NCBI GenBank assembly: GCA_002007465.1
Contig: LNAC01000750.1
Location: 781,983-845,982, forward strand
Reading direction: 5' to 3'
Length of the DNA stretch: 64,000 nt
Origin: Ailurus styani
Taxonomy: Eukaryota > Chordata > Mammalia > Carnivora > Ailuridae
In this document: one piece after another, positions 33,696 to 44,552 of the stretch
Numbering within the stretch: position 1 is the stretch's first letter
How the letters are laid out: every line of letters starts with the position of its first letter
Notes under the pieces: model-generated
The model's input: only the letters and a program-made list of their open reading frames with translations
What the model was told of the DNA's origin: nothing
Databases searched by the model: none
Translations under genes and position numbers: made by a program

Positions 33696-34315
33696 CAAAT
33701 GAGAAACCATAACAAATTACCAAAAGTTTAGCAGCTTAAAACAATGCAAATTTATTACCTTACAGTTTTGTAAGTCAGTAATCTGGGTACCACATGGTTT
33801 GGCTGGTTCCCTGAGTTAGTGTCTCAAAAGACTGAAAGCAAGATGTCAGTAGGGCTATGTTTCTTTCTCAGGATTCTACAGGAGAACCCCCTTCTAGGTT
33901 TATTCTGATCATTGGCAGAATTCAATATGGCTGTAGGATGTAACCCCCATTTCCTAGCTGTGTGTCATCCAGAGGTCATTCTCATTTTCTAGAGGCTGTC
34001 TGTATTCCCTAGTTAGTGGTCCCTTCCATAGGTAGATTGGGTCACTCATGCTTTGAATCTCTCTGACTCTTCCCTTTGCCTCATCTCTTCTTCCGCTACT
34101 TCTCTTTTCACTCTAGTTGGAAAATTTTGTCTGCTTTTAAGGACTCAAGTGATTATATTTGGATGACCCAGATAATCCAGGGTAGTCTCCCTATATTAAG
34201 GCCCATAGTCTTAAACACATTTGCAAAGTCCATTTCACCAGGTAACATCACATTATCACAGGATCCAGCAATTAGGGAATAGACATATGGGGGGGAGAGA
34301 TTATTTAGTTTACCA
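33696..34315 (-). mobile_element. MaLR-type LTR (MLT1-like), antisense
   Basis: 'caaattaccaaaagtttagcagcttaaaaca', 'ttattaccttacagttttg', 'aggctgtctgtattccctag', 'gacccagataatccaggg', 'acatttgcaaagtccattt', 'aggatccagcaattaggga'. This is the reverse order of a mammalian MLT1-group LTR. No internal genes. Confidence 0.75.
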
Positions 34316-34499
34316 TTTCAGTGTATTGGCTAAAATCTTCATCCTATCCTTTACCTTTATACTCCCAGAAGACAGAGGAATGAACAATGGTACCCTTGGG
34401 AGACCTTTGACTTTCTCACCCTTGCTGTTATTCAGTTTCATTTTGGAGACAGAAATAAACACATACAAAATATCATCACAAAATATCAAAGCTGGAAGG

Positions 34500-34640
34500 A
34501 ATGTTATCAATCACCTAGTCCTGACCTCTTATTTTACAGTTGGAAAAATTAATGTTCAGAGACAAGAAGATGCTTTGACTAGTTAATGGCAGAGCTGAAT
34601 ATTTATTCTGGATCTCCAGATCCTTGCCAATATGTGGTTT
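34500..34640 (-). mobile_element. MIR SINE, antisense, diverged
   Basis: 'ttattttacagttggaaaaattaatgttcag', 'tgactagttaatggcagagctgaat' follow the reverse MIR core. Confidence 0.6.
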
Positions 34641-34672
34641 CATTAATTACCTGACTAGGGTTTTATCTATCC

Positions 34673-34850
34673 TTTCTTAGCTTCAGTTTGTTCATCTGAA
34701 AAATGTGAATAATAATGATCTTTCCTTCTCAAAGATGTTGCAAGAATTAAAGGAAATTAGTATATGTAAAGTACATGGTGCAGTAACTATACCTGACATT
34801 TAGTAAGTGCAGGAAATGTGAGCAATCATCATTGTTGTTGTTGTTACTAT
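34673..34850 (+). mobile_element. MIR SINE 3' half, sense
   Basis: 'cttcagtttgttcatctgaaaaatgtgaataataatgatc', 'atgttgcaagaattaaagga', 'catttagtaagtgcagga'; good MIR 3' match. Confidence 0.8.
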
Positions 34851-35170
34851 TATATTATTTTATGAATCAAGGCTGCATCAACATATAGTCACCTTCTCTT
34901 GACTGAACTGATTTGATAACTTAATAATTTAGTTGAAGCAATTGTGAATGTGAGGCTTTTATGTTTTATCACTGCTTTTTCAATGTGATCCCTTTTTCTG
35001 CTTGATTGACTTGAAAATTTAGATGGGTGAGAAAATCTATACTACCCAGACTGAACCTTTATGTTAAGGTGATAAAGCAATATATAATCACACCCATTCT
35101 CTATTTTAGCAAACCTGATCGTTAATACATTCATAAAACAAATGCTTTTTGAGTGTCAGTTATGAGCCAG

Positions 35171-35182
35171 GATGTGTGTGTG

Positions 35183-35221
<39 letters not shown>
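35171..35221. repeat. (ATCT)n microsatellite
   Basis: About 11 uninterrupted tetranucleotide units inside the L2 relic. Confidence 0.96.
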
Positions 35222-35258
35222 ATGTAATATATATATGAATAAAACAGACATGATCCTT

Positions 35259-35376
35259 GGGGTGCTTCACAAGCTCAGTTGGCAGCATATGTGACTCCTG
35301 ATCTTGGAGTTGTAGGTTTGAGCCCCATGTTGGGTGTAGTGATTATTTAAAAATAAAATCTTTTAAAAATGCTTTT
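35259..35376 (+). mobile_element. Old short can-SINE, sense
   Basis: Compact tRNA-like SINE: A box 'agctcagttgg', B box 'ggtttgagccc', then 'gttgggtgtagtgattattt' and 'aaaataaaatctttt'. No CT-rich middle. Target duplication of 18 bp, aaaacagacatgatcctt (35241-35258) and aagacagacattatcctt (35377-35394). It splits the L2. Confidence 0.92.
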
Positions 35377-35650
35377 AAGACAGACATTATCCTTTGCTCA
35401 CTCAGAGCTTATTGACTGGGGAGAAACTGGCATTCAATGAGTAAATAAGTATTTAAATAAAGATCACTATGAATTCTTTGAAGGAAAATAATAGGATGAT
35501 ATAAGAGATTTAAAAAGACCAATACTAGATTGGAGATCAAAGGATTCTTTGAGAAATGACATTTTAGCTGAGACCCAAAGAAGGAGAAGGAATCAGCCAT
35601 GAAAGAGTATTCACGTGGTTGGCCATGGAGATGGAAATAAATTCAAAGAT

Positions 35651-36282
35651 TTGAAGGACAGGAGGAGGGAGAAGGAGAAAGAGGATGAGAAGGAAAAGGT
35701 TTTGCTGAAGAGTTAGATATGGGCAGGTGATAAGGGAAGGAATGGCCAAAAGAGGACTCCCAGGTTTCTGACTGGGAGTTTAGAAATATTGTCAGAAGGA
35801 AATTTAAAGGCATTAGGTATAATTTTGTCAATTACTTGTCATGTTGCATGTAGTTTCATATGATATTTGGCTTTTTAATGTCCAATTTCAGAGGAAGTCT
35901 TATATAAAACATTGTGATAATCAAATCTACCTACCTCCCTGAAGGATTCTTGTGAAAATATGTTCAGAAAATATAGTTTAAAAGAGAAGAAGAAAAAAAA
36001 GTAGACACCATTTTAAGTATTTGTTTTATGAGAGAGAAATAAGTGAATTTAATTATAAAACAGTAGCTTAAAAGTGGAGCTGATAGAGCTGGTGAAATTA
36101 AAAGATCAGAGAAGGCAAATCAATAAATAGAAAATAATATTTTATTCTTAACACAGTGTATCATTTGAGTCGATCTAGATGACAGGGAAATAACATTTTT
36201 AAAGGGAACTTGAAATGGGTGCAGTGGCATAATGGAGAGACTTACATGTTGAAGGTTAACTATGTTCTCTGCTCTGTTACTT
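35651..36282. other. Unassigned DNA
   Basis: Purine-rich at the left (continuing from about 35640), otherwise AT-rich; nothing recognised. Confidence 0.45.
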
Positions 36283-36292
36283 AATACTTAAT

Positions 36293-36477
36293 CTTTTTTT
36301 ATTTTATTCATTTATTTGACAGAGAGAGAGATCACAAGTAGGCAGAGAGAGAGGTGGAAGCAGGCTCCCTGCTGAGCAGGGAACTGGATTCAGATGTGGG
36401 TCTCAATCCCAGGACCTGGAGATCATGACCTACGCCGAAGGCAGAGGCTTTAACCCACTGAGCTGCCCAGGTGCCCC
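36293..36477 (-). mobile_element. can-SINE, antisense, young subtype
   Basis: 'atttatttgacagagagaga', 'caggacctggagatcatgac', 'gcagaggctttaacccactg'. Target duplication aatacttaat (36283-36292 and 36478-36487). Confidence 0.96.
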
Positions 36478-36499
36478 AATACTTAATTTAATCTTAACA

Positions 36500-36617
36500 C
36501 AAACTCTGTATTCCAGACATAACCTCATTATCTTATCTTAAGAACAAACTTGGGCTAGGAGTAGCTAAGTAAGTTGTTAACGGTCAAGGTTAAAAAGTGA
36601 CAAAGCTATGATTTAAT
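36500..36617 (-). mobile_element. MIR SINE, antisense, diverged
   Basis: 'taacctcattatcttatctta', 'agctaagtaagttgttaacg', 'gtcaaggttaaaaagtgacaaagctatgattt' fit reverse MIR. Confidence 0.55.
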
Positions 36618-36627
36618 CCCAAATCTG

Positions 36628-36843
36628 TATCTTTGGGGTAAATACTGAGTAGTACACTTGCTGGATCTTAGGGTAGCTCTATTTTTAATGTCTTAACCTT
36701 AACCTCCATACTGTTTTCCAGAGTGGGTGTATACACTGGGTGTTATATGCAACTAATGAATCGTTGAACACTACATCAAAAACTAATGATATACTATATG
36801 TTGGCTAAAGGATCATAATAAGAAATAACAACAAAACAAAAAC
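36628..36843 (+). mobile_element. Small twin-primed L1 with inverted 5' segment
   Basis: 36628-36730 is antisense ORF2 end ('ctttggggtaaatactgagtag...gttttccagagtgg'). 36731-36810 is a sense L1 3' end ('cactgggtgttatatgcaact...atatgttggct') with an A-rich tail. A decayed repeat encloses both: cccaaatctg (36618-36627) and cccaagtctg (36844-36853). Confidence 0.78.
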
Positions 36844-36881
36844 CCCAAGTCTGCCAAACTCCTAAACCCAATGGCTTACAC

Positions 36882-37083
36882 CAGAGCTGGCAAACTTTTT
36901 TGTAAAGGACTGAAATCAGTTTAGATTTTGTGGGCCATATTGTCTCTTTCTTAACTACTCAATTCTGCCATTGTAGCACAAAGCAGCCATAGATGATAAA
37001 TAAATGAGTGGGTATGGTTGTAAGCCAATAAAACTTTATTTATAAAAATAAGTTGATATGCTGGATTTGGCTGCTGACCATTG
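36882..37083 (-). mobile_element. hAT-type non-autonomous DNA transposon
   Basis: Ends 'cagagctggcaaac' and the reverse of 'caatggtcagc'. The interior, 'tttgtaaaggactgaaatcag...ttgtgggccatattgtctc...caataaaactttatttataaaa', matches a common mammalian Charlie-group repeat in reverse. Perfect 8-bp duplication gcttacac (36874-36881 and 37084-37091), the hAT hallmark. No transposase. Confidence 0.88.
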
Positions 37084-37091
37084 GCTTACAC

Positions 37092-37614
37092 TAAGAAAAG
37101 GAGACAGCTTAACAGTTTCTATGAAAAATGGTGATGCCAAGACACAAAGCCTTATTTAAAGACAATCCACTAAGAAAATTATTTCAGATGCAAGTTAATG
37201 AACTTTAATGTTTCTTAGGATTTGTGATGTTTATGTCACAGCCTAGCATACATTTGCTGTTCATAGTAAAGTGGAATGGCAAGATACTAATTAAAATTCT
37301 AAAATAATCTAGAAATATCATCTTACTCAACAGTTCCACATTTGTATTTCTCCCAGCCTTTTACTGGAGCTACTGACTAGGAAACTGAGCAGTATGCATT
37401 TGACTTTTTCCTTCATATTCCCTTTATCAGTTTTTTTGAGAGGTAGTATTAGTCACAGGCATCATGAAGGTAAAAAGAGCAGACAGAGGGAGGGGTCTTC
37501 ACAGATTTGAGAGTATAATGGATGACATAGCTTCTGAAGCTTCTAAATTGGGGGTCTGTCATAATTAGCGCCTGATAATCAAAAGTTTTGCACAGCAAGT
37601 GAGATGATCAGTGT
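37092..37614. other. Unassigned DNA
   Basis: No recognised element. Confidence 0.45.
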
Positions 37615-38158
37615 ATTCATTTTTCTATTAGTACCATAAAAAATTACCACAAACTTAGTGGTTTGAACACTCATTTATTACCTCACAGTTCTGTGGATCA
37701 CAAGTCCAGGCACAGGATTGTTCAACTGGGTCTTCTATCTCACAGAAGTATGGGCACAAGAACATGACTCAAGCTAAAAGAAAGGCATCAGCCTAGCTGG
37801 GCTCTTATTTAGAGATTTGGGGGAAGATTACCCTTCCATGTTTATTCAAGTTGTTAGCAAAATTTAGTTTCTTGTGATTTGAGAACCAATGTTACCCTTT
37901 CCTTACCACGTTGCCCCCTTCATCTTCAAGCCAAAAATTACACCTGGAATCCTATTTGTGTTCCAAATTTCTGGCTTCATCTTCTGCTCTGCTTTTAAGG
38001 GTTTATGTGATTATATTAGTCCCATCTAGATAATCTCCATATCTTAAAATCATGCAATTAATAATCTTAATTACTCTTACAAATCCTTTCTGCCACATAA
38101 TGTGGTTAGTTCATGTGAGTAACACCAGAAGGCAACAGTCATGGAGGCTATTTCACAC
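37615..38158 (-). mobile_element. MaLR-type LTR (MLT1-like), antisense, diverged
   Basis: 'aaaaattaccacaaacttagtgg', 'ttattacctcacagttctg', 'ttatgtgattatattagtccc', 'atctagataatctccat', 'ttacaaatcctttctgccac'. Same order as the LTR at 33696 but more decayed. Confidence 0.68.
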
Positions 38159-38159
38159 T

Positions 38160-38609
38160 AAGTTACAATTTGTTATTGCGACTTCTTTCTGGGGAAAAGG
38201 AAGGTTGGGAGGGAAAGTACTGTGTTCTAATTTAACTCATCAGCTGTTGTTTTTCAGTGTTAATGCTGAAACCGAAGTTCCTTCGTTTCTTCCTTTTAAA
38301 AAAAGTTTTACAAGGTACATATAAATTAGAGAGGTAATAGAACTTACAGACTGGTGGGGAGCCTCACAGGCTAATAGCTAATAGTGATAGGTATGACAAG
38401 TAAACACAAGGCAAAGGAGCACAGCAGTGAGGGGGAGTAAATATATTCCAGTCTCAGAGTGCCATGTTACACTATTTATGAGAGATGCCATCTCATCCAC
38501 CAAAGGATGAGTAAGAGTTAGTTAGTTCTTCCAGTGTTTGTCACTATATCTCATTGTCTTTTTGTTTTCTTCCCTAATACTCATTTCAGTTAAGAAAGAG
38601 GTCATAGAA
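38160..38609. other. Unassigned DNA upstream of OR pseudogene
   Basis: No promoter-like element or repeat recognised. Confidence 0.4.
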
Positions 38610-39510
38610 ATGGAAAAATGAACTGTGGTCACTGCATTTATCTTTCCAGGATTTCCCAACCATCCTGAATTGCAAAGGCTATCCTTCTTGGTCTTCTTGA
38701 TAATTTATCTGATAACTCTTCTGGAAAGTGCCTTCACACTAACAGTAATCAGAGTTGGTCCTGTCCTCCACACTCTATTGTATTATTAGCAACTTGAGCT
38801 TCTTGAATTTCTGCTACTTGTCCACCACCATTCTGGTCATGGTGGTGAACTTATTCCAGAAGAAGACCATGCCATATGAGGGCTGCCTTTCTTAGATGTT
38901 CCTATGACCTGTGGTGAGGAAATCTTGTTGGCTGCTATAGCTTATGAACACGATGTAGCCATTTGCCATTTCCTTAACTGTTTGCTTCTCATGATTCCAG
39001 AGGTCTGTGTGTATTGGTTGACTGGAACTTGGCTGCATGGCCTAGAGAATTCTGTGACACACTCAGTCCTGGCAGTCACATTCACTCTGTGTGGGCTCAA
39101 CCAGATCAGTTTCTTTCTCTGTGATACTCTTCTGCTCCTGGAGCTCTCCTGCTCAGATGTCTTTCTCAGTGGGTCTTTGATCGATGCCACCAGCACCAGC
39201 ACTGCCCTGAAGCCTTGCCTGTTTACTGCAATGTCTTACATACTCATCATCTCTGGCATCCTTAGGATTCCCTCAGGACAGAAACAAGGCCTTTAACTGG
39301 GCACCCACTTCACTGTGGTGGTGACCTTCTTTGGGACAGCTGACTTCACCTACGACAACCCAAAGTAGGCTATGACTCAGATGTGGATATCTTTGTTTCC
39401 GTGCTTTTCTGTGTTGTGACCCCCTTGTTGAACTCCATCATCTACAGCCTATAAAACAAGGAAGTCAAGGGTGCCCTGAGTAAGTTGGCTGGAGAAGGTG
39501 GATTCTGTAG
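38610..39510 (+). pseudogene. Olfactory receptor pseudogene
   Basis: Odorant receptors are single-exon seven-helix GPCRs of about 310 residues; this span is about 300 codons. A candidate ATG at 38610 is followed by a stop at codon 4, then reads TAFIFPGFPNHPELQRLSF, a usual OR N-terminus. TM1-TM2 follow with VLHTLLYY, then a frameshift and SNLSFLNFCYLSTT. After another frameshift an open stretch (38904-39296) covers TM3 to TM5. The MAYDRYVAIC signature is degraded to IAYEHDVAICHF (Asp-Arg-Tyr lost), and SYILIISGILRI matches the TM5-IC3 region. Later pieces read PLLNSIIYSL, then a stop (39452-39454), then NKEVKGALSKL. Several stops and frameshifts make a receptor impossible. OR family not assigned. 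Confidence 0.93.
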
Positions 39511-39556
39511 TAATACCAGTGAGTACATCAACATTTTTCATTCAGCAGAATTTTTC

Positions 39557-39981
39557 TTTCTTTTCCTAAAGATTTATTTATTTATTTTAGAGAGAGAAAG
39601 CAGGGGGAGGGGCAGAATCCTCCCTTGAGGGAGAGAATCCTCAAGCAGTCTCCCCACTGAGTGCAGAGACAAATGTGGGGCTCAATCCCAAGACCTGGGA
39701 TCATAACTTGAGCTGAAATCAAGAGTCAGAAGCTTGGGGTACCTGGATGGCTCAGTGGGTTGGGAAGCTGACTGAAACCAAGGTTTCAGCTCAAGTCTCA
39801 GTGTCCTGAGATCAAGCCTGGCACTGGGCTCTGTGCTCAGTGGGGAGTCTGCTTGTCCCTCTCCTTCCCCCCTCTTCCTCTCTCCCTGCTTGAGTACTCT
39901 CTCTCTATCTCAAAAATAAATAAATAAAATATTACCAAAGAAAAGTCAGGTGCTTAACCAACTAAGCCACCCAAGTGCTCC
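39557..39981 (-). mobile_element. can-SINE, antisense, split by a second SINE
   Basis: Left part to about 39735 ('taaagatttatttatttatt', 'gggctcaatcccaagacctg', 'tgagctgaaatcaagagtc'). Right part from about 39946 ('gtgcttaaccaactaagccacccaag'). Outer duplication cagaatttttc at 39546-39556 and 39982-39992. It lies just downstream of the OR pseudogene. Confidence 0.92.
39736..39942 (+). mobile_element. can-SINE nested inside another can-SINE
   Basis: Sense copy 'ggggtacctggatggctcag', 'agatcaagcctggcactggg', CT-rich middle, (aaat)n tail. Imperfect duplication of host SINE sequence around it (agtcagaagctt and agtcaggtgctt). Confidence 0.92.
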
Positions 39982-39992
39982 CAGAATTTTTC

Positions 39993-40033
39993 ATTCCCTT
40001 CCTTCCTTCCTTCCTTCCTTCCTTCCTTTCTTT

Positions 40034-40076
<43 letters not shown>

Positions 40077-40101
40077 CTTTCTTTCTTTCATTCTTTCTTT
40101 T

Positions 40102-40136
<35 letters not shown>

Positions 40137-40165
40137 CTTTCTTTCCTTTTCTTTCTTTCCAGTTG
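39993..40165. repeat. (TTCC)n/(TTTC)n pyrimidine microsatellite
   Basis: About 170 bases of nearly pure pyrimidine, first TTCC units then TTTC units with a few interruptions. It produces spurious Phe/Leu/Ser reading frames. Confidence 0.97.
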
Positions 40166-40189
40166 ATCACTTTTATTTATATAATCCTT

Positions 40190-40440
40190 TAGTTATTTTA
40201 TTAAAGTACCATGTTTATTAATTTTTAGACCATTTAAAAATTGTATGCATGCAAGTTGCACAAGATGATAACTTGATATACATATACATAGTGAAATGGT
40301 TACTATAGTCAAACTAATTAACATATCATCTCCTCATGTAGTTACCAACTTTTATGTGTATGTGATAAGACCTTCTGAAACTTATTCTCTTAGCAGATTT
40401 CCAGTATTTGATACCCACAATTCCTAACAAAAAATATGGT
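40190..40440 (-). mobile_element. Old L1 (L1MB-like) 3' end, antisense
   Basis: 'gcacaagatgataacttgatatacatatac...gtgaaatggttactatagtcaaactaattaacatatcatctcctc' matches the reverse of an old L1 3' UTR. Confidence 0.65.
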
Positions 40441-41680
40441 ACTGAAATTCACTTTCATATGTCCCAAAAGAGAAAAGAAGCTAATCTCTTCGTTGTATGC
40501 TGGGCCAAGATGATTGCCATGACTTTAATGAATACATGAGAGAATTAATTGTTTTTCATTTCTAACAATTTCTATTCAAGCTGTTGCCCTTGAGTTGTGT
40601 TTATACTCTGAAGAATCTCAAAACAGCTGCTTAGAGAGAGATTACATGGTTACTCCCAAATGGTCAGTCCAAAATCATTTATAAATGTCCATTCTAGAGA
40701 AAGGAATTCATTGAGAGATCAAAGGAAGATTTTTGACTCCTGTATTAGGCAATGAATATACTTAAGGCAGGTCCAGGAGTGGCAGGTCTCTGTCATGATG
40801 CATGGAAATGATAGCCTGTTTTACCAGGGAGTATCCTTCCCAGTCTGGGAAAGAACTAAAGTAGAAAGCAGGAAGCCCTGCCACAAAGCCAGAAATCCAA
40901 AGCTTTCAGCAAAAGTTAGTGGTAAGTAGTTTATTTACCATGACAACTAAGAAAAACTGCCCAGTATCAGGATATACTACTTCTAAAGGGCATATTATAA
41001 GATGTACATATTTTCATTACCATTTTTATGACATTTATGTAATGATATATATTAAATATCATTTTCATGTTATCAATATCTATAATAGTAATAATAAAAC
41101 CAGAATTGAAATGACCTGAGAGATTATCAGCTTGAAAGCCTAGGAGGTGCCTGAATTCCTTAGGTAAGAAAATATGAGGGGAAAATTTGTTCATGGTAAA
41201 TAATATATAATACATAGTATTACTTCTACTCTAATTTTGACAAGCGAGATGGAAAACAATTATTTTCAAGCAGAAAGAGTATGTCCTATGTGTCCACTAT
41301 AGTATGACATTAAGGACATACAAAATATTTGTTTAAATAAAATATAATTAAATTTGCATAACTCCTATTTGGAAACTTTTTTGTTCATGATGCCAAGGGT
41401 TTTCATATATATATTACAATCTATTGATGTTTGGGAGGTGTCTTACAAATAATTTATTTACTATCATAAAGCCCTGAAGTTTGTGAGTCATATTGACTGG
41501 TCCTGTCCATACTCAAGAAAAAGGGATTATGGTAGAACTGTATACCAGGGGGTAGGATTTTGGGAGGTCATCTTAGAACTTTGCCTACCATAAATGGTGA
41601 TTATCTTTCATCTTTCCTGTTACTTATGTCTTCCTATAAAAGAGTAACTTTTTCTTTTGTATCCTGTATATTGTTACTAA
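40441..41680. other. Unassigned DNA
   Basis: Mostly AT-rich with nothing firm. 41480-41600 ('aagggattatggtagaactgtataccaggggg...ggtcatcttagaactttgcctacca') faintly resembles the end of a MaLR LTR. Confidence 0.45.
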
Positions 41681-41689
41681 CAATCATAG

Positions 41690-42056
41690 GAATTTTACAA
41701 TGGAATATTACACAGCCATCAGAAAGGGTGAATACCCAACTTTTGTGTCAACATGGACGGGTCTGGAGGAGATTATGCTGAGTGAAATAAGTCAAGCAGA
41801 GAAAGTCAATTATCATATGGTTTCACTTATTTGTGGAACATAAGGAATAAAATGGAGGACTCTAGGGGAAGAAAAGGAAAAGTGAATTGGGGTAAATCGG
41901 AAGGGGAGACGAACCATGAGAGACTGTGGACTCTGAGAAACAAGCTGAGGGTTATGGAGGGGAGGGGTGGGCCTGATGGCAGGTATTAAGGAGGGCACGT
42001 ATTGCATGGTGCACTGGGTGTGGTGCATAAACAATGAATCTTGAATCACTGAAAAA
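41690..42056 (+). mobile_element. L1 3' end, sense
   Basis: 'aatggaatattacacagccatc', 'gagattatgctgagtgaaataagtcaagcag', 'ctctgagaaacaagctgaggg', 'cataaacaatgaatcttgaa', A tail. Flanks share ggaatttta (about 41690 and 42064). Confidence 0.92.
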
Positions 42057-42297
42057 AAATCAGGAATTTTAGACAAAGCTATGCAGAGATGGAAGGGAAG
42101 CTGGGATTGTTTGTAAACTGACTTTTTAACATAGTCAATCTTATATGATACAAACAAAAACCTAGGACGCACACCAAACTTTTCATAGAGGTGCCAGGCA
42201 GAATGTGGTGTGAAGGTGAAGATATTTCACTTTCATTTGATATGACTTTGACTCCAGTAAATTTTTCAGTAAGTATATGCCTTTTTTGAAATTTATT

Positions 42298-42481
42298 TTT
42301 TTAAAGATTTTATTTGTCAGAGAGAGAGAGCACACAAAATCACACAAGCAGTGGGAATAGCAGGCAGAGGAGAAGCAGCTCCCTGCTGAGCAAGGAGCAC
42401 AATGTGGTACTTAATCCCAGGATTTGGGATCATGACCTGAGCTAAAGGCAGATGTTTAATTGACTGAGTCACCCAAGTGTC
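42298..42481 (-). mobile_element. can-SINE, antisense
   Basis: 'ttaaagattttatttgtcag', GA-rich middle, 'gggatcatgacctgagctaa', 'gactgagtcacccaagtgtc'. The flanks carry repeated ttttttgaaattta. Confidence 0.92.
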
Positions 42482-42527
42482 CCGTTTTGTTTTTGGTTTT
42501 TTTTGAAATTTAAAATCTAATAAAACT

Positions 42528-42715
42528 CATAAAACAAACTGAGGGTTACTGGGGGGTGGGAGGGTAGGGATAGGGTGGATGGGTTATGGACATTGGGGAG
42601 GGTTTGTGCTTTGGTGAATGCTGTGAAAGATGTAAGCCTGATGATTCACAGACCTGTACCCCTTGGGCAAATAATAAAATAAAATTTAAAAAAACAAAAA
42701 AAACAAACAAAAGAA
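42528..42715 (+). mobile_element. L1 3' end, sense
   Basis: 'aaaacaaactgagggttactggggggtggg', 'gggttatggacattggggag', 'gattcacagacctgtaccc', then an (aaac)n tail. Same 3' lineage as copies B and C. Confidence 0.92.
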
Positions 42716-42832
42716 AACATAAGACCTCCTTGTACATTTCTTTGTAATTCCCCATGAATCTATAAATATTTTAAAATAAAACATTTTCTAAAATGTAAAA
42801 GGTAAATTACTAAGTAAAATTTGGGACCTATT

Positions 42833-42885
42833 TATCTATCTATCCATCTATCTATCTCTACCCTATTTATTTATCTCTATCATAA
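42833..42885. repeat. (ATCT)n-like microsatellite
   Basis: Imperfect 'tatctatctatccatctatc' run. Confidence 0.9.
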
Positions 42886-43500
42886 CATTAAACCAGGAAT
42901 GTTTCAGTCATGTGGAATGTTACCATTCCAGAGTATGTTCATAAACGTTAAATAGGGATTTTCCTAAGGTAGGTGAAAACTAAGGATACAATGATATATT
43001 AGGTCTGAATATGTTCTCATGAATGTGAAAATTTCAAGGTCTTAATAGTGCCATGTTTTCAGGTGTGTAACAACATTGACAGAACAATATAATACCAGGT
43101 CTGAAAGGAACTGTATAAACAGTTCAGGTGATCTTCACTTGAGACCGAATCAATTCTCTGCAAGAGATGTAGCAATCTAGACTTTGCTTGAATAGCTCCC
43201 AGGATAGGGTCTCATTATTCTCCATGTATTTTAAAATTCTTGCATATGTAGTAGAAATACAGTTACTAAAACAAAAAGTTGCAAGTCTAAATAAGATAAA
43301 GGAAGAATAGTTACCAGGCAATTAAGCACAAGGGTGAGAGGATTGCAATTCAACATGAATTTGGCAATTTGGCCACGTGGATTACCAAGAAATACTTGAA
43401 ATGAAGCAAGCAAAGGGAATTGTGATCAAATACCACATCATTCATAGAGTAGTATGGGGAGAGTATTGCTCAGAGGTTAAAACAGACTACCAGGATAATC
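42886..43500. other. Unassigned DNA
   Basis: No recognised element. Confidence 0.45.
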
Positions 43501-43650
43501 TTTTGAAGATTTGATCTTCTGTTCTTTCACTGCAGACAGAGCTAATAATAGTACTTACACTTTCAAGTTGTTTGAGAATCCACGGAGCAATCATGAAAAG
43601 TGCCTGGCTCATAGGACATGTTCAACTAGCATTAAGTGGGAGACATAGTG
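43500..43650 (+). mobile_element. Probable MIR SINE 3' half, sense
   Basis: 'agctaataatagtacttacactttc' and 'aagtgcctggctcataggacatgttcaac' fit the MIR 3' region. Confidence 0.6.
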
Positions 43651-44400
43651 ATAGTGTTAATGGTATGTGTAAGAGGACAAGAAACAGTGTCCCACTTTGA
43701 GGTGGCCTTGACTAGATAATCACATAATTAGTAGGAAGTTTTCCAAAGTCTAACAGGTGAAAACAGGGTCATCTTTTCATTATCATCGTAGTTTAAGATG
43801 AGAGGGACTTCTATCCAATTCACCTGATGTAAATACACATTATGTACATGCACATTAAATTTTGAGAAGCATTGCCTATTTAATGACATCTGAATATTTT
43901 ATCTTGTCTTACATGCCCATATGATGGGAAGGGTACAAACAGAAATCTGAGCAATATGCAAAAATAGCTTATAACTCATAGCAATAAATTAAATTCGCCA
44001 CAAACACCTCAAATGTTCTGGATGTTCTTTTAGAAGAATTATCTTGACTACTCTTACTAATCATTGTGTGTGTGTGTATGTGTGTGTGTGTGTTTTAAGC
44101 AATTTACTTGGCAACATGAAAATTCAAAAATTTTAATAATTGCTTTGCATTACTGGAAATATGAATAGATGTTTTCCTTGTGTGCTCTAAGGTTTTCACA
44201 ATCACACCAACTACTCTGGTTTATATTATGTTTATTTTGTTTCCTTGAAGGAAATAAACCCCTAAGGTTAGTCAGCAAAACATTTTGTAAGTGCTAGCTA
44301 TTATTACCTAAAGTGTGTCTCTTCTCATTATTTAGGTCAGAAGATTCTGATTGAATTCAGTTATGTATAAAACATTGCTTCTTTCCAAATTAACTCATTG
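43651..44400. other. Unassigned DNA with (GT)n
   Basis: Nothing but an imperfect GT microsatellite at 44065-44092. Confidence 0.5.
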
Positions 44401-44405
44401 AGTTT

Positions 44406-44552
44406 TATTTATTTTTTTAATTTTTAAATTTCATTTAAATTCAATCATTAGTTTCGGATGTAGAGTTCAGTTATTCAAGAGTTGCATATAACACCCAGTG
44501 CTCATCACATCAGATGCCTTCATTAATGCCCATCACCCAGTTACCCCATTCA
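44406..44552 (-). mobile_element. Short L1 3' end, antisense
   Basis: T-rich tail, 'ttgcatataacacccagtgctcatcac', 'aatgcccatcacccagttac'. Flanks share 'gagttttatttatt' and 'gagttttaattttt'. Confidence 0.88.

Larger units (their letters stand above)
35120..35650 (-). mobile_element. L2 LINE 3' end, antisense, interrupted
   Basis: Starts 'cattcataaaacaaatgctttttgagtg...atgagccagga' (reverse L2 3' end), continues after the SINE as 'gacattatcctttgctcactcagagcttattgactgg', then 'atgacattttagctgagaccc' and 'aatcagccatgaaagagtatt'. The same order as the L2 at 60990. Confidence 0.72.

Noticed and set aside
39993..40165. Regular short repeats resembling an array
   Set aside because: Simple tetranucleotide repeat with no unique spacers; not a CRISPR array, and the genome is mammalian.
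39950..40192. Frame of about 80 codons rich in Phe, Leu and Ser
   Set aside because: Product of translating the (TTCC)n/(TTTC)n microsatellite; would look like membrane helices by chance.
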